64,000 nt of DNA, taken from NCBI GenBank assembly GCA_963920635.1, contig OY987298.1, positions 40,827,787 through 40,891,786 of the forward strand, read 5' to 3'. Origin of the DNA: Pseudeuparius sepicola. Its lineage: Eukaryota; Arthropoda; Insecta; Coleoptera; Anthribidae. Position numbers and translations under genes: made by a program. Shown here in pieces: positions 1 through 8,375 of this stretch (positions are counted from its first letter, which is position 1; each line of letters starts with the position of its first letter). Under the pieces are notes generated by a model, which was given only the letters and a program-made list of their open reading frames with translations, did no database searches and was not told where the DNA came from.

Positions 1-1
1 T

Positions 2-731
2 AAGCAAGAATTAAAACCGGAAGTAAAACCGAAAGTTGAACCAAAAGTTGAATCATTTATGGAAAAGTGGCGCGAGTCGTTGAAAAGTCCAATTGCACTT
101 TTAGGAGAAATGAATGAAACGTTAAATGATGTTGAGAAAGGAATTGACAAAGTGTACAGGCATTTTGATACTGTGTATCCTAAAGTATCTATACCATGTA
201 TAACAGACTTTATGGCTAATTCACTTAAAATCGATAGGACATATGGTCCTAAGTATGACGAAACTAAATCAGTATGGATGCTAGGAAATAAATATATCGA
301 TTTTGAAAAAATGTCTGGTGATATAATCATCAACAATAGCCGATTCGCGGGAACTGATGATCTCTACCAGCTAATTTTCTATAATAATCCAGAAGGTACT
401 GATGATGATTTGAAAAGTTACAGAGATATTTTAAATCTCACTGGTGCTCATCTTACTTCAAACGGACGATTAAAACATAGCTACAAAAATAAGTATTCTA
501 ATATTATTAAACCTCTCTAGCCCGGTGGCTACCTCCACACCTGTAAAGGGTTCTGGCATGCATCTCAAGTATAACACAAAACCTGTGGAATATGTTTACT
601 GGGATGATCCTAATGAACTTGTGGACAGGTTAAGGTTATTAATAGCATCAAAAGATGCCGGAAATACTTCCCACGAAAACGAAATAACCGCAATAATCAA
701 TGAATTGAAAGAAGCAAAAATTATTCTCTAA
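2..731 (+). pseudogene. Polinton DUF8207-type protein, frameshifted, partial at left edge
   Basis: The reading frame is already open at base 2, so the gene starts left of the window. It begins with a Glu/Lys/Pro-rich repetitive stretch before the first Met at 59. The body resembles the small protein annotated as DUF8207 in insect Polinton/Maverick elements: it has a tyrosine-glycine-proline segment, then a glycine-threonine-leucine-tyrosine type motif around 350-390. The frame stops at TAG 518-520, but the typical C-terminal end of this family (YVYWDDPNELVDRLRLL, about 590-645) continues in another frame to 731. One lost or gained base around 510-518 explains this. Function is unknown; in Polintons it sits among structural genes. 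Family assignment is from memory of insect protein annotations, not from a search. Confidence 0.6.
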
Positions 732-744
732 CGTTATTTATAAG

Positions 745-1125
745 ATGCCTTTAAACAAGTTCGGACGTGTTTCAAGGACTATTCCTTACTCGTTGAATGA
801 CGGGGATTATGATTTGAAAACCCGCAGACTGTGCAACGTTAATTATCCGATTAGCAGCAATGATGTTGTGACAAAGCAATATGTTGACAAACAAATGAAT
901 GAGGCATTCAAAACTTTTAACGTCACGCTCGAACAACATGATGTTAATATTGAGACTAGCGTGAAAGACGCTTTGGAGAAAGAGATCGATGAAATAAGAA
1001 AATTTGTTAAAATTGTTGAAGAATGTTATTTAAAAATGGTTGGTGAACAGTCCGGGCCAAATCCCAAAATTATTAGACCGATTTGTCCCTATAGATCATT
1101 CAAGTTAGTTAAAAGATGTCCTTAA
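745..1125 (+). CDS. Small Polinton protein with tail-fibre-like motif, copy A
   Basis: A 126-aa protein starting MPLNKFGR. Residues 28-50 carry RRLCNVNYPI, an acidic/Asn spacer and VTKQYVD. This is the kind of motif (NV..P....DA.TK.YVD) seen near the N-terminus of many phage tail-fibre and spike proteins. The middle is predicted helical (residues 50-95), with alternating acidic and hydrophobic residues suggesting a coiled coil. The ATG lies 14 bases after the upstream DUF8207 stop, and the end overlaps the start of the next gene by 10 bases. The next gene is a diverged paralogue sharing the first eight residues. A role as a trimeric virion appendage or minor capsid protein is inferred from the motif and position only. 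Confidence 0.6.
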   Translation: MPLNKFGRVSRTIPYSLNDGDYDLKTRRLCNVNYPISSNDVVTKQYVDKQMNEAFKTFNVTLEQHDVNIETSVKDALEKEIDEIRKFVKIVEECYLKMVGEQSGPNPKIIRPICPYRSFKLVKRCP

Positions 1126-1514
1126 ACAAGTTCGGACGTGCCTCGAAATCAAGGAGCAGGTCTTGCCCACCTGTTTACACATTAAATTTGACTCTAGAAG
1201 GAAACTATGATTGTAGCAACCGCAGACTGAGCAACGTTAATCACCCAATCGATGAAAGCGATGCCAGCACAAAACAATATGTCGATGAGGGGGTCATTCA
1301 TACATTACAATATTTTTACACAAATCTTAAACAGCATTCTGATGAATGCGATCTTCATATTCGCAACACAATGATAGACAATTTCCAAGATAAGATCGAT
1401 GAATTGAGAGAGTTGGTTAAAACTATGGAAGATTATTATTTAAAAATAACTGGTAAGAGTATGCAATCCTTACTATCTCTCAGACTTGCAGAGATCCTTG
1501 AGGGTGGAGCATAG
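1116..1514 (+). CDS. Small Polinton protein with tail-fibre-like motif, copy B
   Basis: A 132-aa protein starting MSLNKFGRAS and paralogous to the 745-1125 gene. Shared landmarks are the LNKFGR start, a basic Ser/Arg patch, RRLSNVNHPI, DASTKQYVD and a closing helix (KIDELRELVKTMEDYYLK). The bases around the two start codons are nearly identical, which points to a tandem gene duplication. The start codon lies inside the last codons of copy A. The C-terminal 15 residues differ from copy A and read into the region just before the integrase start (1517). Function is unknown; a structural role is inferred from the phage-like YVD motif and from the neighbouring Polinton genes. Confidence 0.6.
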   Translation: MSLNKFGRASKSRSRSCPPVYTLNLTLEGNYDCSNRRLSNVNHPIDESDASTKQYVDEGVIHTLQYFYTNLKQHSDECDLHIRNTMIDNFQDKIDELRELVKTMEDYYLKITGKSMQSLLSLRLAEILEGGA

Positions 1515-1516
1515 TC

Positions 1517-2442
1517 ATGCATAGTAAAGAAAAAATTCAAGTAGTTAAGGAATTACATAAACCAGCGCGAAAAAATTATCCACGTCGTCGAATTATCATT
1601 AAAGGTTTAGACGATTTGTGGCAAGCTGATCTCGCGCAGTTAGATCAGTATGCTAGTCACAATAATGGCTTCAAATTCATACTGGTTGTAATCGATTGCT
1701 TCTCTAAATTTGTTTGGTGCAGACCGCTCAAATCCAAGTCTGCCGAAGATGTTACCAACGCCTTTGCTGATATCCTATCGGGAACTCGAAAGCTTCGCAA
1801 CCTTCAAACGATCAGGGCAAAGAGTTTTATAACTCTAGATTTCAAAATTTGATGCGAAAATTCAAAATTAATCATTACAGCACTTTTAGCATCACGAAAG
1901 CCGCCATGGCCGAGAGAGTAATACGAACTCTAAAAGAGCGATTATTTAAGTATTTTAGTCTAAATGGTAAATTTAAATGGGATGATTATTTGCCTACGCT
2001 AGTTGCCGAGTATAATAACAGAAAGCATAGAGTGATTCAGATGAAACCCAACCAAGTTAATAAAAGTAACGAACAATATCTGCTTAAAAAAGTGTATAGT
2101 CACGTGAAGATTTTCAGAGGTAGTAAATTGAAGGTTGGAGATATTGTGAGAATAAGTAAAGTGAAACACGTATTTGCCAAAGGATATATGCCTAGTTGGA
2201 GTACAGAATTGTTTAAAATAAGCAAAGTACAAATTACCAACCCGCCTACATATCTTCTAGAGGATTTAAGTGGAAGTCCTATAAAGGGCGGGTTTTACCG
2301 CGAAGAATTGCAAAAAACTGAACATCCCGATGTCTACCTGGTTGAAAAGATTCTTCGTAGAAAGAGGGGGAAGGTGCTAGTACGATGGTTGGGCTTTGAT
2401 AAAGACCATGACTCGTGGATCTCTGAGTCAAACGTCGTGTAG
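1517..2442 (+). pseudogene. Polinton integrase with chromodomain, frameshifted in the catalytic core
   Basis: A retroviral-type (rve) integrase. The first part (1517-1852) holds the core with the first catalytic Asp in DLWQADLAQLD and the FKFILVVIDCFSKF strand. The second part (1849-2442) holds the third catalytic residue, Glu, in AERVIRTLKERL, an SH3-like region and a C-terminal chromodomain (VEKILRRKRGKVLVRWLGF, about 2341-2400). The frame changes at about 1810, within the codon expected for the second catalytic Asp. One missing base accounts for it, so the gene cannot give a full-length enzyme unless the base is a sequencing error. In Polintons the integrase inserts the linear DNA, and the chromodomain is thought to guide it to chromatin marks. 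Confidence 0.8.
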
Positions 2443-2458
2443 AGCTTCAAGTGTTAAG

Positions 2459-2860
2459 ATGGTTGACAGCGCCTATGAAACCCATGGTAGCGACCATGAA
2501 GAAGTAAACAATGTAAGCGAAGATTCTCTGCTTCTATCATCATGCTTCACATTACCTACATATATTATTAATAATGGTTTGAGCATTATGAGATATTTCA
2601 AACCCCAAGTTAATATCCGATCAACAGTGCGACGAAATGTGATTTCGCTGGACTATTTGGAGTGGAAAGAATTGGTGAATAATTTAAACAACTTTACCAA
2701 CAACCTGGGTACCCCGATGTTCATCAGATTTGACGATATATTGTTAAGAACCATGTTGACTGCAGAGGTTTTCGAGCTACTAAACATCGCACCATATGTG
2801 ACTTTAAGGATGAGCTTTTTGATTAATTTTGAATTGTATGATTTTACCTTAATTTTTTAG
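2459..2860 (+). CDS. Unknown small acidic Polinton protein
   Basis: About 133 aa from an ATG at 2459 (MVDSAYETHGSDHEE). An open frame continues upstream to 2396, but that overlaps the integrase end out of frame, so the inner ATG is preferred. The N-terminus is acidic and Ser-rich. The rest contains a hydrophobic/aromatic patch and a YLEWKELVNNLNNF helix. The last 20 residues are hydrophobic and Phe-rich, which may be a membrane segment or the out-of-frame end of a damaged gene. I recognise no family. It lies directly after the integrase and before the convergent polyadenylation sites, as the last plus-strand gene of the block. Confidence 0.4.
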   Translation: MVDSAYETHGSDHEEVNNVSEDSLLLSSCFTLPTYIINNGLSIMRYFKPQVNIRSTVRRNVISLDYLEWKELVNNLNNFTNNLGTPMFIRFDDILLRTMLTAEVFELLNIAPYVTLRMSFLINFELYDFTLIF

Positions 2861-3025
2861 ATAAGGTCAATGAATTATTAGTACGTAGTAACTATGCCAT
2901 AATTGTAATGGAAATTGTATTTTTAATGTGCAATGCAGTATGTAGCATGGAAACATATTGCATTTTTGAACTGTACTCTTATTATAATCAATTTTTGTTA
3001 GCAGACTTGTATAGAAGAAGGTTGG

Positions 3026-3091
3026 AATAAAGCACTGATTAAAAAATATGACTTTTATTTTACAATATCTTTATTTTACAACATTTTTATT
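3026..3091. terminator. Convergent polyadenylation region
   Basis: AATAAA on the plus strand at 3026-3031 would end the 1-2.9 kb genes. On the minus strand the same hexamer occurs at 3086-3091, 3070-3075 and 3054-3059 and would end the zinc-finger gene coming from the right. The two transcription units therefore finish within about 60 bp of each other. Confidence 0.55.
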
Positions 3092-3299
3092 CCGGGCCAA
3101 TCCTGGGATTTCTTATGATCATCGGCGGCTGATTGTTGATATGTCGGTAATACTCTTCCCAATTGATTTCAGGCACATGTCCCAACTGTCGCCGACACTT
3201 CACCAGATGATTCTGCAGTCGACTTCTCCGTACCATGTGGCTGGCAATGTAGGGGCAGGGCACCATGTCTGATTCGATCTGAATGGTCTGGTTGTACAT
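3087..3299 (-). CDS. CHHC zinc-finger protein, GTSF1/U11-48K-like
   Basis: A 70-aa protein with one CHHC zinc finger at residues 15-35: Cys in VPCPYIASH, His, then RRSRLQN-His and LVK-Cys. The spacing C-x5-H-x9-H-x3-C matches the U11-48K/TRM13/GTSF1 domain, which binds RNA; GTSF1 (Asterix in flies) works with Piwi proteins. The cellular family normally has two such fingers, so this is a minimal version. An acidic/aromatic segment (INWEEYYRHI) follows. The gene has its own TATA box at 3357-3365, and its stop codon (3087-3089) lies inside AATAAA. It sits between the plus-strand block and the polymerase gene. A role in small-RNA or splicing interference is inference only. Confidence 0.7.
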   Translation of the reverse strand: MYNQTIQIESDMVPCPYIASHMVRRSRLQNHLVKCRRQLGHVPEINWEEYYRHINNQPPMIIRNPRIGPE

Positions 3300-3356
3300 G
3301 TTGCTGCGAACTCTTGTTACAAGTTTTCAGACTGCAGAATGAGCTCGATGTCTCGG

Positions 3357-3365
3357 TTATATATA
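3357..3365 (-). promoter_or_regulatory. TATA box of the CHHC zinc-finger gene
   Basis: TATATATAA on the minus strand lies about 58 bases before the ATG at 3299. A TCATTC initiator-like site falls near 3338-3343, about 25 bases downstream. The intervening bases give a short leader without upstream ATGs. Confidence 0.5.
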
Positions 3366-3436
3366 CAAACTGGGCGGTGGGACGTCAGGGGTGGGGGGCT
3401 ACAAGAGAATGAAACACTATTTGTAAAATATATTTT

Positions 3437-6400
3437 TTATTCATCCACACGTACATCTTTATGACCCCAAGGAAGGGTTGAAACACTATCAACTAAATAT
3501 CGCTTATCGTCAAATGGATTTAAACCAATCTTAGATTGACTTATGCTAAAGACGTTATGAGAAAACGATCGTATAGATCGTTGATTTACAATTTTCTCTG
3601 TCTTATTGAATAAACAATCGAAATAATCTTGATACGTTATCTGCTTCGCTACAACACTACCTCTAACACCTTTGGATTTTTTAACACACAAATTTTTTCC
3701 TTGAACCTTGTAAGTATACATTTTAGATCTAAGTCCAACAAAATGTGTTAAAATACGACCATTTAATTCGTCCTTCATCAGTCCTGGCACCTTCTTATTT
3801 GCAAGCGGAATTCCATATTGATTATCTGCAGGATAGTCACTAGTGTCAAACCGATGAATATGATTCTTAATTACATCCTCGAACATGTCCTCACAGCGGA
3901 TTTCGTAAACTAAACTATCAGTATCAGTATATAATAATAAGCAGTTAGTTGGTGAAAATGTTTTCAACATAAAGTCATAGTGAAATTCGTAAACACAGGT
4001 TTTTGATATGTCCAGAATAGACATCCCAACGTACAGAGGTTTATCAAACATAATATTTGTCTTATTTAATTCGACACTTATTAAATTCTCTTCAAAAATT
4101 ATCCTATGTCCAAAACGAGGGCTAGAAATAAAATGTTTGGCGCCGTATCTACCCTCCCACGTCCTTAATAATCTCACAATCCTATGTTTTCTAACATTTT
4201 GCATTGTTTTGCCGTAGATTGCATTATTCATTAGTTTCATTATAATTTTTTCAAAATCTAATGTTGTCACAGTTCTTAAGTGGGTATTGAGTTGTATATA
4301 GGGAGCTAACCAGGTAGACTGCTTAAATTTCAAAACTTTGTGAATTTTTTTCAGAATAAAACCATGTTGTAAAGCTTGCTTAAGCGCTCTATAATGAATC
4401 ACATAATTCTTCTTATCATCGAGAGTGGTCATGAGCTTTTTTATTTTGGAACCTGGAGGTTTACGATGTTCAGGTGCGAAAGGAAGATCTTTATGATGGT
4501 CATGAAGATGATCGGGATACGACAAATCCACTTCTAAAATATATCCTTCATCGGCATTGTCAGCAACCTTGGTGACGTCAGTATCGTTGGAGGCCCACTC
4601 AAATCCTCCGTAAGGAAGGGGTTCACACATTGCCCAGCCATAAAGGTTGTTAACGTCCGCATAAAGAATATATTTTGATGGCATACTAGCATCATAGTTT
4701 GCCATATATTTGTTGTTGGCCTGAGAAAAGCGGTGGCTTACCTGGCTTACCCCACCTCGAATTGCCCTCTCGAAAAACATTAAAATGTCACTATCTTGGA
4801 AGGTTTCTAATTTACATTTCGTATATCGAAGCATGCAATCCCAACTGAATCCAGGCAAAGTATAGTACCAGGCAGGATCTAAACCGTAATTTTGAAGACA
4901 AGTCGTTCTAAAGTGTTCAAATATATCTGTGAGCAAGAGCAAGTCAGTCTTTAAGTACAGATCTAAATACTCACCCAAGGTTTTTACACCAAACCTCTCC
5001 CAAATTAATTGCGCATGTCCGCAATCCTTCTCGTTAATATTAGTGTCATTTAATTTGTTATAAAAATGTTGAATCGATGGTAATGCGGTTTCTTCCAATT
5101 TTTCCAGAGAATCGATATAATCATAACAAAAAACCCCTTTCCTAGTTAACAAGTCAAAATTTTCGGAAGACAATCGAAATTCATTTCTAGTATTTTCGAA
5201 ACTATTTAGAGATGATGCGAGTTTGTCGAGAGAAAAGGCCAAGAACTTGAAAGAATCAATGAACCGAAATTTAATATTTGTTTCATTATCGAATACTGTA
5301 AAGCTTATATATTTTTCATTATTGACAGGAAGTAGGTTGACATGATTCCGTTTGGCAAGTTCTCGTATTATAAAGTGGCTGTCATACCCACTAAGATTGT
5401 GGAAAATGATGGGAACTACAAACGAGTTTTTATAATTTAAGTTGCACGCTTGAGGTGCATAACCTCGAAACATCGATGACAGGTGACAGTGGTCACGTAC
5501 AATTATGTCGTTAACATTGAATTTTTTCTCGCAAATGTGACAATTAGGGGTGGCATCTTTAAGACTTATGGCTTCATCCATAGGTTCAACATGATTCAAT
5601 TTGGATGATATAAACTTAGCAATTTCCTCTATTTGATTGGCAAACCATATCATACAGTCTCCCCCGCGACAAGCTTTGTAGAAAGAGAGCGAGTTGTCAA
5701 AAGAGCACTTGAAATAATAACCGGCACTGAATGCTTCGTGTCTTTGATATTTAACAGTTTTTAGGCTAGCATCAGAATCTCCGCAGGGTTTTAGCATTGC
5801 TTCAAAGTTAGCATACAGGGTGAATGGGGTGCGTTGTTTATTAACAAAATTTTTAAATTCGATAAACTTCTCTTTGGGAAACTCGATTTTACAATTATTT
5901 ATTTGCTCGCAATAAACTGTATGCTCTTCTAACTTATCTTGCGATGAAAAGTAATTTAAACATCTCTCGCATATAAATTTTCTACCGTTATGTTTGCTAG
6001 ACTGTTTCGAAATCAGTCTAGATAAATCTTTAATCCAACAATAATGGTATTTTATATCAACGTGCGAATCGTCGACAGACGGTGCTTCATAGTCGCTAGT
6101 TTTAAAAAAATAATGACTTTGAATTAGAAGTAAATTCACATGTCTATCCATTTTATTTTTAGTTAGTCGAGCTGGAGAGGTGATAAATTGACATGGAGTC
6201 TTACTTACCAACTCCAAAATATACACATTTATAGAAATTTCATTTAATTTTTCGAATTTCGATATTTGGGATAATTGCATTGGTAGGTCTATATCATCTA
6301 ATTTAAATTTCAGCCTGTAGTGAGGATATGAATTAACCCGATCAATATGCTTTTGAGAGGGGTAAAGAGCGGCAATAACACTCCAAAAGAAGCATGCTTC

Positions 6401-7174
6401 ATCACTATTTTTTACATTGACACATGCTTGTTTTTTGGAAATTTCAACGGGGAGTGGCAGATATGAAGCACCGTTTCCTATCTCAACTTTATTTATACTG
6501 ATGACTAAACTCAAAATTTTGCGTAACGCCCACCCCGATCCATTGTCATGAAAATCTTCAAGCTTCTTTATAATCCTATCCTTTATATTATCTGTAAACC
6601 ACAACTTTAAATCACTCCCCTGGTCAATTATAGCATTTTTTGTGTTGAAGCATTTGTTGTCACTTATGACTGTATCTTGAGACATTTTAACAAATTCACC
6701 ATTAAAAACCGCATTTACCTTAACAATGTGAAAAGCATTTAAAGTTCTAGTTATGCGACTCTTAAAAAGAATAAATGCATCGTCAAAAAACTGGAATAAA
6801 TCGATGTGCCTCATATTTACTATAACACCTGTGCGAAGATGACTCTGGAACGCTGCTTGAACGTCCACCCATTTGACTCGGTGACTTCTATTGAGGTGTT
6901 GCTTACCAGATCCAGTTTTGCATAATGTTTTGAAGTATAATTGAAGTCTTTTGAGATGTTGCAGATTGGCATGCAACTTTGACAAAGTGCCTTGGTGAAA
7001 ATGACATCGGAGTGCTGAGGAATGCTGTCTCACCGACAATTGCAACTTTTGCTGCCGACGTTGTAATATTTGTGGAAGTGTAGGTCTGTCACTTTCATTA
7101 AGTATGTTAAACACCTTCTCATATGCCTTTACAGTTTTGTCGCTCACTGTAGCTATTTCATTACCATCGATCAT
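3437..7174 (-). CDS. Protein-primed family B DNA polymerase of Polinton/Maverick type
   Basis: 1245 aa in one uninterrupted frame. In order: an N-terminal domain without clear similarity; a CxxC...HxxxxC zinc-binding cluster (CERCLNYF, about 5940-6000); the exonuclease region; and the polymerase palm. Polymerase motifs are intact: motif A YADVNNLYG (Asp840, codon 4655-4657), motif B with NNAIYGK (about 4215-4240) and motif C YTDTDS (3914-3925). Exo II (HNLSGYDSHF) and the Asp of Exo III (YLKTDLLLL) are present, as is the Polinton/viral block VRDHCHLSSMFRG. Exo I reads YANFEA: the usual first Asp is Asn456 (AAC, 5807-5809), so proofreading may be lost. A TATA box lies at 7225-7232. The stop TAA overlaps AATAAA (3436-3441). 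It would replicate the element from protein-primed ends. Confidence 0.93.
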   Translation of the reverse strand: MIDGNEIATVSDKTVKAYEKVFNILNESDRPTLPQILQRRQQKLQLSVRQHSSALRCHFHQGTLSKLHANLQHLKRLQLYFKTLCKTGSGKQHLNRSHRVKWVDVQAAFQSHLRTGVIVNMRHIDLFQFFDDAFILFKSRITRTLNAFHIVKVNAVFNGEFVKMSQDTVISDNKCFNTKNAIIDQGSDLKLWFTDNIKDRIIKKLEDFHDNGSGWALRKILSLVISINKVEIGNGASYLPLPVEISKKQACVNVKNSDEACFFWSVIAALYPSQKHIDRVNSYPHYRLKFKLDDIDLPMQLSQISKFEKLNEISINVYILELVSKTPCQFITSPARLTKNKMDRHVNLLLIQSHYFFKTSDYEAPSVDDSHVDIKYHYCWIKDLSRLISKQSSKHNGRKFICERCLNYFSSQDKLEEHTVYCEQINNCKIEFPKEKFIEFKNFVNKQRTPFTLYANFEAMLKPCGDSDASLKTVKYQRHEAFSAGYYFKCSFDNSLSFYKACRGGDCMIWFANQIEEIAKFISSKLNHVEPMDEAISLKDATPNCHICEKKFNVNDIIVRDHCHLSSMFRGYAPQACNLNYKNSFVVPIIFHNLSGYDSHFIIRELAKRNHVNLLPVNNEKYISFTVFDNETNIKFRFIDSFKFLAFSLDKLASSLNSFENTRNEFRLSSENFDLLTRKGVFCYDYIDSLEKLEETALPSIQHFYNKLNDTNINEKDCGHAQLIWERFGVKTLGEYLDLYLKTDLLLLTDIFEHFRTTCLQNYGLDPAWYYTLPGFSWDCMLRYTKCKLETFQDSDILMFFERAIRGGVSQVSHRFSQANNKYMANYDASMPSKYILYADVNNLYGWAMCEPLPYGGFEWASNDTDVTKVADNADEGYILEVDLSYPDHLHDHHKDLPFAPEHRKPPGSKIKKLMTTLDDKKNYVIHYRALKQALQHGFILKKIHKVLKFKQSTWLAPYIQLNTHLRTVTTLDFEKIIMKLMNNAIYGKTMQNVRKHRIVRLLRTWEGRYGAKHFISSPRFGHRIIFEENLISVELNKTNIMFDKPLYVGMSILDISKTCVYEFHYDFMLKTFSPTNCLLLYTDTDSLVYEIRCEDMFEDVIKNHIHRFDTSDYPADNQYGIPLANKKVPGLMKDELNGRILTHFVGLRSKMYTYKVQGKNLCVKKSKGVRGSVVAKQITYQDYFDCLFNKTEKIVNQRSIRSFSHNVFSISQSKIGLNPFDDKRYLVDSVSTLPWGHKDVRVDE

Positions 7175-7224
7175 CTTCGAAGCAATGAGTAGAGCAGTGT
7201 GCTAGAAATATGCAGAGTTCCTAC

Positions 7225-7232
7225 CTATATAG
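7225..7232 (-). promoter_or_regulatory. TATA box of the polymerase gene
   Basis: CTATATAGG on the minus strand, about 50-58 bases upstream of the ATG at 7174. The leader has no other ATG, which supports that start. Confidence 0.5.
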
Positions 7233-7489
7233 GGTAAGAGCGACGAAGGATGGTCCCCTCTCCAAAATTTTAGTATGAAAACAGGATCTGAGAAAAGGTT
7301 TTTTTGACATTTTGCTCCCTTTTTTATTTTAACATTTTACCATTTTCTACAAACATTAATTTCACGAAGCACGTCTTTCCTGCAGCGGGAAAGTTTTTAA
7401 ATTGACTTTTTTTATAATCATTATTTTCTGCTGGAAATGAAACAGCATAATAACTTTACATTTTTATTTACATTTTCACAAAAACTAAA

Positions 7490-8002
7490 TTATTTACATC
7501 GTCTTATAAATTCAGAAAAAAACATTAGTTCTACCCTCGGGCAGTGAAATGCTTTTCCAGGCCTCGTGATGTGTCGCTCACATTGGTTTGCACGCACTCG
7601 CTCGTAGAACCTCTGCTGCTTCCGAACAAGGACGTCGAACTTGGGGCAGCCTATATCCTCGATATTGTAGGACAAGTGGGCATACCCCGCGGCCTGCAGC
7701 AGATTCCTTTCAACCTGTCCTCCCTTGTAAGCTATAAGTTCATCGCCAGCGGACTCCCCCAAACGCCGAATCTCTTCTAACGCACTTTCCTGGGCTTCAT
7801 CCGTTGCAAAATCTTCAAACTTCAAGCCGTGCAAGTTCATCGTTAACCAACGAGCAGTGCATGCATCCTTAGAAGATAGGCTGCGATAATACCTGGATGT
7901 CACTTCCCTCGATTTCATATCGTATATCGCCACTTCTTTTATAACGAACTTTCCACTAACTTGAAAGCCATCAGCGTCGATGATATACCTGATGTTAGAC
8001 AT
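7490..8002 (-). CDS. Polinton accessory protein, 170 aa
   Basis: The protein starts MSNIRYIIDADGFQVSGKF. It resembles a recurring family of insect Polinton/virus-associated proteins: an N-terminal IDADGFQ...FVIKEVAIYD strand-rich part (first 30 residues), a central LTMNLHGLKFEDF segment, ELIAYKGGQVERNLL near residue 95, and a Cys-Pro followed by a basic C-terminus. The alternation of strands and the conserved Asp and Lys-Gly suggest an RNase H-like or exonuclease-like fold, but I cannot place catalytic residues with certainty. AATAAA follows 20-30 bases after the stop, and TATAAG lies at 8062-8069 upstream. It is transcribed in the same direction as the polymerase and divergently from the spliced gene at 8376. 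Confidence 0.6.
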   Translation of the reverse strand: MSNIRYIIDADGFQVSGKFVIKEVAIYDMKSREVTSRYYRSLSSKDACTARWLTMNLHGLKFEDFATDEAQESALEEIRRLGESAGDELIAYKGGQVERNLLQAAGYAHLSYNIEDIGCPKFDVLVRKQQRFYERVRANQCERHITRPGKAFHCPRVELMFFSEFIRRCK

Positions 8003-8061
8003 TACGATTTGCAGAAAACTAAAGATTTGTAGAAACTATCACTGAAAGCAAAGATATGACT

Positions 8062-8069
8062 CTTATATT
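8062..8069 (-). promoter_or_regulatory. TATA box of the 170-aa gene
   Basis: GAATATAAGA on the minus strand about 60 bases before the ATG at 8002. Together with the start region at 8235-8375 it makes 8003-8375 a divergent promoter. The centre (8100-8225) is GC-rich. Confidence 0.4.
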
Positions 8070-8234
8070 CCAATACTTCTTACTATGCGGAAAGAAGGGA
8101 TGTGGGCGGTACCATGTAGGAGGGCACTGATGGGGCGGGGTTGGTGGGGACTTTCGCTAATCTGACAACGTTGCCTCCGGTGGGCGGGTCTCCCTAACGT
8201 TCAGGAAAAATCTACCAAACTGGCAACACTGTTC

Positions 8235-8375
8235 CGATATACACACGATGCGTGGCGCGTTTCCTCTTCAGTTCACCCGTGTTTCACAGTCGTGTTCCGA
8301 GCCGCTTTTACTCAGTTCACCCGTGTTCCGAACCGCTTTTACTCAGTTCACCTGTGCTTCGTCGCTTTGAACAGT
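8235..8375 (+). promoter_or_regulatory. Promoter/leader with three TCAGTTCACC repeats
   Basis: TCAGTTCACCYGTG occurs at 8268, 8312 and 8343 in imperfect repeats that also share CCGCTTTTAC. Each contains the arthropod initiator TCAGT. A weak TATA-like ATATACA (8237-8243) lies 30 bases before the first copy. The third repeat ends just before the ATG at 8376. Confidence 0.4.

Noticed and set aside
4008..4217. 69-aa frame on the plus strand
   Set aside because: Antisense shadow inside the polymerase gene, with no independent support.
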